A DNA stretch of 5,901 bases, taken from NCBI GenBank assembly GCA_964449295.1, contig CAYUZN010000115.1:1-5901 (forward strand), in the 5' to 3' direction. A model generated the notes under the pieces. That model was given only the letters and a program-made list of their open reading frames with translations. It was not told where the DNA came from and made no database searches. Positions within the stretch are counted from its first letter, which is position 1; every line of letters starts with the position of its first letter. The position numbers and the translations under genes are program-made. The stretch is from CANJJB01 sp964449295 (GTDB lineage: Bacteria > Chlamydiota > Chlamydiia > Chlamydiales > Rhabdochlamydiaceae). Positions 1 to 5,901 of this stretch are shown one piece after another.

Positions 1-38
1 TTGGGTGAAAATGGACAACTATAAATTAAAACTTATTT

Positions 39-236
39 TTGATAAATGGTATTATTATACAACTTCAAAAAGAAATGAAGGAAAAAAAGATTGATAAATC
101 TAACCTTGCAAAAATCATGAATACTAGTCGTTCTTCCATAGAAAGATTGTTAGACCCTTGTCAAACATCAAACCTAGCTACTTTAACAGAAGCTACTTTG
201 GCTATAGGGAAAAAACTATGTCTTTCTATGGTTTGA
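39..236 (+). CDS. Short XRE/antitoxin-like helix-turn-helix protein, possibly N-terminally truncated
   Basis: Predicted 65-residue DNA-binding protein. A helix-turn-helix is visible at about residues 20-39: SNLAKIM, the turn NTSR, then a recognition helix SRSSIERLLD. It is followed by DP, a TSNLATL segment and AIGKKLCL. This matches the pattern TSR..(L/I)xRLLDP...TLATL..A..(L/I)GK.L that I know from small XRE-type antitoxin/regulator proteins of about 90-100 residues. Those proteins carry about 30 more residues in front, which are absent here. An in-frame TAA at 27-29 blocks any extension, so the only start covering the conserved IIIQLQKEM stretch is TTG at 39, with no clear Shine-Dalgarno. 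The first ATG is at 75, preceded by a weak AAGAA, and would cut into the conserved part. It is therefore either a short functional gene or a 5'-eroded remnant. It is convergent with the tra operon and no toxin gene is visible. A typical role would be autorepression of a toxin-antitoxin pair, which is unproven here. Confidence 0.6.
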   Translation: MINGIIIQLQKEMKEKKIDKSNLAKIMNTSRSSIERLLDPCQTSNLATLTEATLAIGKKLCLSMV

Positions 237-395
237 CAGAGCAGAGTGTTAGAGACTAATACCTTGCAATTAACAAAGACATAAAAAGCTGTGCTGCTTG
301 AGTTGAAGTAAGGCTTGAGCAGTTTGGGATAAACCGACAATTTTTTCTCCTCCAAACTTGCGAGGAAAGAAAAAATTTGTTGTCTTATCTTAAAC
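237..395. other. Convergent intergenic gap between the HTH gene and traD
   Basis: These 159 bases separate the 3' ends of two facing genes. I see no supported gene in them. They hold two potential RNA structures. The imperfect inverted repeat at 336-384 is listed separately. A second stem occurs in plus-strand RNA only: CTGCTTGAG at 294-302 can pair with CTTGAGCAG at 314-322 if two G-U wobbles are allowed, with an 11-base loop and only three T after it. Neither is a textbook Rho-independent terminator, because a strong GC stem followed by a T run is missing on both strands. By position the gap should nevertheless contain the 3' ends of both transcripts. Confidence 0.6.
336..384. repeat. Imperfect inverted repeat between convergent genes
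   Basis: On the plus strand GACA, then ATTTTTTCT, then CCTC (336-352) is complementary in the same order to GAGG (362-365), AGAAAAAAT (368-376) and TGTC (381-384). This gives about 17 base pairs, interrupted by bulges of 2 and 4 bases on the right arm, around a 9-base loop. The stem is mostly A-T, and both strands have the T run on the left arm and the A run on the right, the opposite of a classic bidirectional terminator. It could still protect or define the 3' ends of the two converging transcripts. Its function is unproven. Confidence 0.45.
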
Positions 396-2144
396 TCACG
401 GTTTTTGTAACTGTTCATCATTTTTATTTGTAGATTTTTTCTTTTCCAAAAAACTTTCTGAAATCGTTGGTAGTTCTCTATAATCTAACTTGATCTTCGT
501 AATAGGAAGATTTCCTGCAAGTTTTATAAAAGCTTGATTGGGATTGAGTGACATCAGGCTTGTGGGTGTCACAACTTGAGATTTTCTGTTTTGGAGAGAA
601 ATATTAACCCCATCTCTCATTTCATGAGCTCCATAGGAAATGGCTTCTTGATATTCTTTGGTTTCTTTCTCTCCAAATGATTTAGAAATTTGGTAGGCTA
701 TCTCTGACGATTGCTCTGCAAAGACTATCCTCGTAGCGCAATTCCCCATAAGTATTTTAGATGTGGATATCCCATAGATTGTATCTAGTTGAGCAGGGCT
801 TTGAATAGCTAGTAAAGCACAACCTCCGAACTTTCGGCTTTCTGTCAGACATCCTTCGAGATCTCTAAGTTTGTTAAGCTTAGGCAATTCATCAGCAACG
901 AACCATAGTCTTCTCTGAAGATCTTCTGGCATCTGAAGAAGACTTCTCATAGCTATGGAAAACCAAGTGGAAAGAAGTGGGTTGAGAGAGGTTCTTTGAC
1001 TAGGATTAGCGGTTAGAAATAACCAACTATCATCTTTTTCATTAAGAACCCAGTCTCGAATAGAAAAAGGATCTTTCGTGTCATCGAAGTATTTAAGACA
1101 TCTAACAAACGAAGCTGCTACGGAGCGAATAGATCCAGCTGTTTTTTCGGAGGCAGGGTCAAGAAAGGGTGCTGCTTCTGTTGCTTCAAGAGCATGATAC
1201 AAAACAGGCAAAGACTCAAATAACATAAGACGAAGAAGCTCTGAAACCTTTTTCTCTTCTGCTTTTATTTGAAGCGCTGACGAAAAGATAGCTTGAGCAG
1301 AAGTTCTCCAGAAATCATCGTCTGCATTATGAGCCGAAGGGATAAAGCTTTGAGCTAAAGACTCGTAGTCATAGACTTCCTTGCATTCACACCAAGGATG
1401 CCAAGAAACGCTGCGTTGATCAAAAGGATTAAGGAGAATGTCTTTGTCTGGACGATAGTATTTTTCTACAAATGTCCCTGTGGTATCGACAATGATAGCT
1501 CTTTGTTTTTGATCCCTAATCTGAGGAAGGATGTGATGAAAACAATTTGTTTTTCCACTTCCTGATCCCCCAGAAACAAGGATGTGTCTTGTTTCTGAAC
1601 CTTTGACTAGAGGGAGGCTTCCCAGCTTAATAGAAGAGGCTTGACGAGTGATTTTTAGCTTAAGAGCAATTTTCCAAGAAGAAGAGAGTTTTTGCCCTTC
1701 GATATGAATTTTCTTTCTCGATAGTAATCCTTTAAGGAAAAAGAGAAGAAGGGTGTTCACAAATATAAAAATGAAAATAAAAACGGATTGTTTAATAATC
1801 TCTTTTGCCTTCTTTACAATGAAAAAAGCAGGCCCTTTGCAAGTTTTTAGAACTTGTTCTGGTTTTAGATTTAACTTTTTTTGTCCATGATTTTGATTGG
1901 ACAGTTTATTCCAGACATCTGGATTTACAGAAATATGGTCTGCCACGGGCTTTAAGAGACTTGTCTTTGCGTAATACCATGCTGATTGATAGTGCTGGAT
2001 AGGGATAGAGACCATTTTATATAAGACATAAATACTCGTTGTCAGAACTGCAAAAGTAAGAGCAATACGGATGACTTGCTTGAGCATCCTTGCTCTATGA
2101 TTGATGATCTGACCGCCTTCCGATACATTCTTAAAAAGATTCAT
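396..2144 (-). CDS. traD: F-type conjugative coupling protein TraD (VirD4/TrwB family ATPase)
   Basis: Type IV coupling protein: an inner-membrane hexameric ATPase that brings the relaxosome to the secretion channel and drives DNA transfer. Numbered from ATG 2144 (582 residues), there are two membrane segments at about 24-45 and 121-140. Walker A is GGSGSGKTN at 192-200 (catalytic Lys198), and Walker B is LWFVADEL at 413-420 (Asp418, Glu419). Further TraD-like landmarks are FSIRDW (360-365), ESRKFGGC (435-442), IQSPAQL (447-453) and RDGVNI (510-515), all colinear with F TraD as I remember it. ATG 2144 is preferred because its product begins with 9 residues then GGQI, close to the F TraD start. 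A TTG at 2159 would add five residues and lies nearer the AAGAGGA ribosome site. F TraD is about 717 residues. This one stops soon after the ATPase domain, so the long acidic C-terminal tail that contacts TraM in F is missing. It is probably the last gene of the tra operon in this window. Confidence 0.95.
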   Translation of the reverse strand: MNLFKNVSEGGQIINHRARMLKQVIRIALTFAVLTTSIYVLYKMVSIPIQHYQSAWYYAKTSLLKPVADHISVNPDVWNKLSNQNHGQKKLNLKPEQVLKTCKGPAFFIVKKAKEIIKQSVFIFIFIFVNTLLLFFLKGLLSRKKIHIEGQKLSSSWKIALKLKITRQASSIKLGSLPLVKGSETRHILVSGGSGSGKTNCFHHILPQIRDQKQRAIIVDTTGTFVEKYYRPDKDILLNPFDQRSVSWHPWCECKEVYDYESLAQSFIPSAHNADDDFWRTSAQAIFSSALQIKAEEKKVSELLRLMLFESLPVLYHALEATEAAPFLDPASEKTAGSIRSVAASFVRCLKYFDDTKDPFSIRDWVLNEKDDSWLFLTANPSQRTSLNPLLSTWFSIAMRSLLQMPEDLQRRLWFVADELPKLNKLRDLEGCLTESRKFGGCALLAIQSPAQLDTIYGISTSKILMGNCATRIVFAEQSSEIAYQISKSFGEKETKEYQEAISYGAHEMRDGVNISLQNRKSQVVTPTSLMSLNPNQAFIKLAGNLPITKIKLDYRELPTISESFLEKKKSTNKNDEQLQKP

Positions 2145-2172
2145 AAATTTTGATTCCAATTACTTAATCACT

Positions 2173-2189
2173 TCCTCTTATGAAGAGGA
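2173..2189 (-). promoter_or_regulatory. Hairpin enclosing the traD Shine-Dalgarno sequence
   Basis: In minus-strand RNA, TCCTCTT (2189-2183), a CAT loop, then AAGAGGA (2179-2173) form a perfect 7-bp stem. The 3' arm is the best ribosome-binding sequence upstream of traD: AAGAGGAAG ends 11 bases before TTG 2159 and 26 bases before ATG 2144. ATG 2144 otherwise has only a weak GGA at 2157-2155, 10 bases upstream. Folding would hide the site. Reduced or conditional traD translation is inferred. Confidence 0.5.
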
Positions 2190-2243
2190 TGACAAATGTT
2201 CAAATTCTTAAAACAATCTCATGGATAATAGAGCTCCGTGTTC

Positions 2244-2261
2244 GAGGTGGTTTTGCACCTC
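2244..2261 (-). repeat. Perfect 6-bp hairpin in the traD leader
   Basis: GAGGTG (2244-2249) and CACCTC (2256-2261) are exact inverse complements around a 6-base loop. In minus-strand RNA it reads GAGGTG, CAAAAC, CACCTC. No T run follows, so it does not look like an intrinsic terminator. It lies about 30 bases after the stop codon of the upstream gene and could be a 3'-end stabiliser, processing site or attenuating structure. Confidence 0.45.
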
Positions 2262-2290
2262 TCTCTTAAGCGATGCTTTCAAATAAATAA

Positions 2291-3208
2291 TTATTTTGTA
2301 TCTATAGGGTTTTCAGTTATTTCTTGAACTCTATTATAAGGAGCTTTATCCCATCCAAAAAACAAAGGAAGATTCACCTCAAGAGGCCTTTCAACCACCC
2401 CCTCTTCTTCTTGTGCAACAAACACTTCTTCAGAAATTTGGTTATGTTCTCCAATTTTTCCCAAAAGAATGCAGTGTTTCCCAAAATTTACCTTTTTCTT
2501 GGCATTTTCTTGTTTGGTTGCTGTTACTGATCTAAAAAAGTTTTCTTGTACTTGTTTCATCTCTTCTTTATTTTTTTCTGAAAATTGCTGAAAGAGTTTT
2601 TCGACATTTCCTCGGTCAGTAGATTTCTTGACCTCCGAAGACACTTTCTTGCTTTCAGCCAGTATGTTTTCAGGTCCTTCATCTACACTGATTTCATCTG
2701 ATAAAGAAAGACGTTCATAGTGACTTATGTGTTTTTTTATTTTCTTTGTGTGAGACGAATTGCCTGAGTTTGCTATAAACACAAAAAAAATAGGATTGAT
2801 AACACAAAGAAAAATCAACGCTCTAAAAGGAAATACCACAGTTAATCCCAGCAATACAGCAGGACTTCTTTTTTTTAGCTTCACGATAAACGAGAATAAA
2901 AAAAGCGCCCCCACGTATACAACCCCTACTGAGCAAATAAGAAAATGAAGGCCAAACATGATGAGTCCCATTTCATATTTCTTTCCCCAGAGATATCCTA
3001 CATAAAAAATTCCCAGCAGAATCAAAGTAGCAACTAGAGGAGCTCCATAAGAAATCCTTTTTCTCCATTTACTTCCAAAATTATCCACCGGGATCTCTTC
3101 TTGTGAAGGAAAGACAAAATTAAATAGCTTTTTGAAGCTCAAACAACCCTTCGAAGTAAAATAGTTAATTACCTGCTTGAATTGCTCAAATTCGCTTTGT
3201 TCTGTCAT
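2291..3208 (-). CDS. Unknown three-helix membrane protein in the traS position of the tra operon
   Basis: I do not recognise this 305-residue protein. A soluble N-terminal part of about 53 residues (MTEQSEFEQF onward) is followed by three strongly hydrophobic segments at about 55-74, 82-109 and 117-147. A hydrophilic C-terminal half follows, rich in Lys and Glu, with a likely helical or coiled-coil stretch at about 183-240 and a short final segment containing LPLFFGWDK near residue 280. No signal peptidase or lipobox motif is seen, so an inner-membrane location with a long soluble tail is inferred. ATG 3208 is chosen because AAGAGG (3219-3214) sits 5 bases upstream; the in-frame GTG at 3214 overlaps that site. 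It begins 12 bases after the traG stop, so it is co-transcribed. In F, traS and traT (entry exclusion) lie between traG and traD, which suggests but does not prove an exclusion role. A transfer accessory protein is the alternative. Confidence 0.85.
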   Translation of the reverse strand: MTEQSEFEQFKQVINYFTSKGCLSFKKLFNFVFPSQEEIPVDNFGSKWRKRISYGAPLVATLILLGIFYVGYLWGKKYEMGLIMFGLHFLICSVGVVYVGALFLFSFIVKLKKRSPAVLLGLTVVFPFRALIFLCVINPIFFVFIANSGNSSHTKKIKKHISHYERLSLSDEISVDEGPENILAESKKVSSEVKKSTDRGNVEKLFQQFSEKNKEEMKQVQENFFRSVTATKQENAKKKVNFGKHCILLGKIGEHNQISEEVFVAQEEEGVVERPLEVNLPLFFGWDKAPYNRVQEITENPIDTK

Positions 3209-3213
3209 AAACA

Positions 3214-3219
3214 CCTCTT
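3214..3219 (-). promoter_or_regulatory. Ribosome-binding site of the traS-position gene
   Basis: AAGAGG on the minus strand lies directly after the traG stop codon (TAA at 3223-3221, with one A between) and 5 bases before ATG 3208. It decides the start in favour of ATG over the GTG at 3214, and suggests that ribosomes finishing traG may couple into this gene. Confidence 0.7.
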
Positions 3220-3220
3220 T

Positions 3221-5901
3221 TTACTTTTCATGGTCATCATTGTCTTTGCCAAATAGAGAGTTCCATGTATTGGCCACTATTTTTGGACCTTTCATATGAT
3301 CTCCTGCCTGACCCCACAAGGATCTCTCTGTTTCTTGTTCTGTTAATATCTTTCGATCAACATAAGCTTGGTCTACATGTTCTTCTCTAGATGTTAACTG
3401 GTCTAAGTGGCCTTGTCCTTCCTGTATAACCCGCTGCTTCATGGCCTCTACATGCATTTTCCCTTCTCCAAAGCTGAAACCAATCTTCTCTTCTCCGCTT
3501 GATTTCAAGGTTAGAGCACTAGGGTGAAAGTCATTTTCAGATACAATTTTAACATCCTCTAACTTGTTGTGGTAGCTCTCTTCTACAGAAAATCCCGATT
3601 CTTTAACTACGTTCTGAGGAAGATAGTCTTTTGCAAACTCTTTGACCAAATTCTCTTTTTGAGGGTTGTGAGAAGGGAGATCAAGAATGTCATTAACAAC
3701 ACCGACATCATTATATTTTTCTTGTAAGAATTCAACAAAACGTTGACTGAGATTTTGATGGAAAGAGACGTTGTCGCTTTCGGAGTAGTTCTTAACTTCT
3801 GCAAGTGCTTGTTGCTGAGAATAAGCTGCTCTAACTTGCTCTGCTGTCGATTTTGTATCGTTGTAAGAGTGCACAAAATCTTCATGAAGTCTCATATCTT
3901 CAGAGCTCAGAACGTTTGCCATTTCTCCTGAAGATAGATTTGTCAAAGATTGCAGCTGCTCTTGGAAGTTTTTAGCATAGCTCGCTCTTTCTGAAGAGAT
4001 ATCTGAGCCATGGCTCGATACTCCATCTTGCATGCTAAATTGAGCCTCTCCTTTGATACCCAAGAATCCTCCAAGACCTCCTCCACTGCTTAGGCTTAAA
4101 GAAGCTAGTTCTCTTAGAGCTTCATCACGACTAACTCCTTGAGATTGGGCATAGTCTTCTGCAATACCTAAGATAGATTGAGCAGATTTTTGAGAACTTG
4201 TCATGGTCTGAGTATTGAAATTCTCCCCGAATTGATTGTTCTTACTAATTGCTTCTACCAAACCAACTGCTTTGTTTGTTGTATCTGAAAGGCTCGCTGT
4301 ATAGGCTTTTGAAGATTCTGATACAGCTGTTTCAGAGCTGGAAAGAGAGTCTTGAATAGCATTACCGAATGTTTCTGTCCGTGTAATCCCCTCTCTCAAA
4401 TAAGAGTCTCCCTGTCTTAAAAATAAACTATCTTGAGTTGGGCTGTAAGTAGAAGTCTGAACACCCGTATCTAGCCCAATTGTTCCTTGTGAGAGCATTC
4501 CACTATAGCTCTGTTTAAAGACTTGTGCATTATATCCGTTGAGGTTGTCTAAACTAAGGTTGCCTTGACTATAGTTACCGTACACACTTTCTGCAGCTGT
4601 TGTGGAAGCTGCTGTCTGAGCAGGAGAAACAAGAGAAGAGGAGAACTGAACGATCTGAGAGATCCCTCCTTTAAGAAGAGCTAAAGAAATAAAAGGAATC
4701 AAAGCCATAGCCATAGCAGCTGTAGCTTCCATAGAACTATAGAGATCATATAATCCTTCTGAAGAAAATACGGTTAATTGCAAGCTGTCTCCACAGAGCT
4801 GCTTAGCTTTATAGGCCCATATAGAATCGAGCATAAAATTAACGATGACGTAGAAAACAGGCCAGATACTGATCCAAATAAGTGACTGGATCCAGTTTAT
4901 AAGAGGTTTAAAAGCCATAGAAAGAAGAGAGAGAAGAATCACCAGAGGAAAGACTAGATAAATGAGTGCTTCCATATAATTTTTTAAGATAACAATAGAT
5001 CTAGCTCCTAAAGCTCCAAAGATCTTTTGATTTTCTTTTTGAAGAAGTTCTGCACGTTTAGCAGTGAATGATCCGCTGTGACCAGGCACTTCTTCTTTTA
5101 AAATGTCGATTGCCATCTGTTGTTTGATGAGATTTTCAAGGTCATTTTGCCCTTTTTGTTTGAGCAAGAACTGCATCTTGCTCCCTGTCTCCCCTAATAA
5201 AATCTCTTGGGTATTGGCTTTTTGACCTTTAAGAATCAGATTCATGCGACTTATGGCTTCTTTACAAGGAAGAAAATGGGAATCTTTTTTAGATGTTTTA
5301 TCTTCGAGATTTTTTTCTTGTTTGTAGAGCATGGTCCGTATTTTAGACGTGTTGTCTTCTAAAAACTTGAGAAGATTAGATTCATGAAGAAGATCTTTTT
5401 TAGTATAGAGCCCAATACCAATATCTCGAAAGACACACTCTCTGCAAAATTCTCGGAAATTATCTTCAAGGGTCGGATCTGTAATTTTCCATTTTTTAGC
5501 CCGAAAGATATTTTCTCCCGCATAGATATGACCTGTCCAGTTATAAATTTTACTATCAACTCCATGATTGACTCCTTCGAAGGCTCTCGTCATGGTATAG
5601 CTCAATTCACTCACCAAAGAGGCAAGTTTTGCTAAGAAGAAAGGAACATTATCAACAGAACTAAAAGAAGCTTCTTGTGAAGAAGGAGATTTTTCTACAA
5701 TGTGATCTTGAATATGTACAGTTGTTCTGGGAAGTAAAAGCAGTGTCATGATCCCTAAAGCTGGGAGGAAAAATTGAGTGATAAGAAGATCCAATTTGTT
5801 CTTGAAAAGCGCTAGACAGATACAGTAGAAAGCTCCAAAAGTCATACTGATACGAAGAAATCCACGAAATAGTTCTCCTATTTTTCCTTCGCTTCCTCCA
5901 T
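3221..5901 (-). CDS. traG: TraG, F-type pilus assembly and mating-pair stabilisation protein (5' end outside the window)
   Basis: Inner-membrane protein of F-type type IV secretion. In F the N-terminal part is needed for pilus assembly, and the C-terminal part for mating-pair stabilisation and recognition by exclusion protein TraS. The frame is open to the window edge: 18 codons precede ATG 5845 (GGSEGKIGELF at the start), and that ATG has no Shine-Dalgarno, so the real start lies outside. Of 892 visible residues, numbered from the edge, hydrophobic segments lie at about 14-32, 36-57, 308-330, 335-357 and 390-415. Landmarks shared with F TraG, from memory, are VDNVP (82-86), cysteines 155 and 212 (CVFRDI, PCKEA), LYSSMEATAAMAMALIPF (386-403), GNYSQGNLSLDNLNGYN (441-457) and DEALRELAS (592-600). 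The Gly-rich SGGGLGGFLG (605-614) and the hydrophilic C-terminus (ending DDHEK) are less conserved. The distance from the first GG to VDNVP is about 81 residues, nearly that in F (about 82), so perhaps only some ten residues are missing. F TraG has 938 residues. Confidence 0.93.
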   Translation of the reverse strand, partial: GGSEGKIGELFRGFLRISMTFGAFYCICLALFKNKLDLLITQFFLPALGIMTLLLLPRTTVHIQDHIVEKSPSSQEASFSSVDNVPFFLAKLASLVSELSYTMTRAFEGVNHGVDSKIYNWTGHIYAGENIFRAKKWKITDPTLEDNFREFCRECVFRDIGIGLYTKKDLLHESNLLKFLEDNTSKIRTMLYKQEKNLEDKTSKKDSHFLPCKEAISRMNLILKGQKANTQEILLGETGSKMQFLLKQKGQNDLENLIKQQMAIDILKEEVPGHSGSFTAKRAELLQKENQKIFGALGARSIVILKNYMEALIYLVFPLVILLSLLSMAFKPLINWIQSLIWISIWPVFYVIVNFMLDSIWAYKAKQLCGDSLQLTVFSSEGLYDLYSSMEATAAMAMALIPFISLALLKGGISQIVQFSSSLVSPAQTAASTTAAESVYGNYSQGNLSLDNLNGYNAQVFKQSYSGMLSQGTIGLDTGVQTSTYSPTQDSLFLRQGDSYLREGITRTETFGNAIQDSLSSSETAVSESSKAYTASLSDTTNKAVGLVEAISKNNQFGENFNTQTMTSSQKSAQSILGIAEDYAQSQGVSRDEALRELASLSLSSGGGLGGFLGIKGEAQFSMQDGVSSHGSDISSERASYAKNFQEQLQSLTNLSSGEMANVLSSEDMRLHEDFVHSYNDTKSTAEQVRAAYSQQQALAEVKNYSESDNVSFHQNLSQRFVEFLQEKYNDVGVVNDILDLPSHNPQKENLVKEFAKDYLPQNVVKESGFSVEESYHNKLEDVKIVSENDFHPSALTLKSSGEEKIGFSFGEGKMHVEAMKQRVIQEGQGHLDQLTSREEHVDQAYVDRKILTEQETERSLWGQAGDHMKGPKIVANTWNSLFGKDNDDHEK

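Larger units (their letters stand above)
2145..2290 (-). promoter_or_regulatory. Spacer/leader between the unknown membrane gene and traD
   Basis: A 146-base gap in an otherwise tightly packed operon. It contains two hairpins (2173-2189 and 2244-2261) and no convincing sigma-70 promoter. The best match I could find is TTGAAC, 17 bases, TAAGAG, which is poor at the -10. No tRNA, repeat array or complete gene is visible. A short open frame runs through it, offset by -1 from the upstream gene and ending at TAA 2208-2210, but it has no good start. It most likely acts as an intercistronic leader for traD. Confidence 0.45.

Noticed and set aside
12..39. Possible promoter TGGACA, 16 bases, TATTTT upstream of the HTH gene
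   Set aside because: The -10 is a poor match and AT-rich sequence gives such matches by chance; it would also place the transcript start after the TTG start codon.
161..421. 86-residue minus-strand open frame starting inside the 3' end of traD and running antisense through the HTH gene
   Set aside because: It has no Shine-Dalgarno before its ATGATG start, no recognisable domain, and its last third is simply the antisense of the HTH coding sequence. It would only be revived by conservation in relatives.
2244..2261. Reading the GAGGTG/CACCTC stem as an intrinsic terminator or part of a tRNA
   Set aside because: No T run follows on either strand, and no cloverleaf arms or conserved tRNA boxes can be built around it.
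2324..2530. 68-residue plus-strand open frame
   Set aside because: It is antisense to the C-terminal half of the traS-position gene, with no ribosome site or domain; a shadow frame.
3607..3885. 92-residue minus-strand frame inside traG
   Set aside because: It overlaps the traG coding sequence in another frame, is low in complexity (Leu/Thr/Lys-rich) and has no independent translation signals.
5384..5635. 83-residue plus-strand frame opposite traG
   Set aside because: It is the antisense of the conserved TraG N-terminal domain, where the minus-strand frame clearly carries the family motifs.

Overview
The window is a stretch of an F-type conjugative transfer (tra) operon on the minus strand, in AT-rich DNA. 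It faces a small plus-strand helix-turn-helix gene at the left edge. In minus-strand (transcription) order it reads: traG, running off the right edge of the window; a 305-residue membrane protein of no recognised family; a 146-base spacer with two hairpins; traD; then a short structured gap and the convergent HTH gene. The TraG and TraD calls rest on colinear motifs that I compared from memory with the F-plasmid proteins. No search was run.

TraG (892 residues visible, N-terminus outside the window) is the inner-membrane protein for pilus assembly and mating-pair stabilisation. TraD (582 residues from the preferred ATG) is the hexameric coupling ATPase that delivers DNA to the secretion channel. 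It has good Walker A and B motifs but lacks the long acidic tail of F TraD. In F the order is traG-traS-traT-traD, so the unknown three-helix protein sits where the entry-exclusion genes sit. That makes it a positional candidate for a TraS-like exclusion protein, an inference from context and topology only. No TraT-like lipoprotein gene is seen.

Two translational signals stand out. The unknown gene follows traG after 12 bases with a clear AAGAGG ribosome site. The AAGAGGA upstream of traD is instead locked in a perfect 7-bp hairpin with a 3-base loop, which could hold down coupling-protein synthesis relative to the genes upstream.

The tra operon appears to end at traD: no relaxase (traI/traA) gene follows in the space available, and a convergent XRE/antitoxin-like gene lies beyond. 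That gene looks N-terminally short, has a TTG start at best, and has no visible toxin partner.

Organism: low-GC DNA with F-type tra genes fits obligate intracellular or amoeba-associated bacteria that carry such islands (environmental Chlamydiae, Rickettsiales, Legionella-like groups). Chlamydiae are my leading guess, but the sequence alone does not settle it. Nothing here is clearly a new system. The best candidates for novelty are the traS-position membrane protein and the traD leader.
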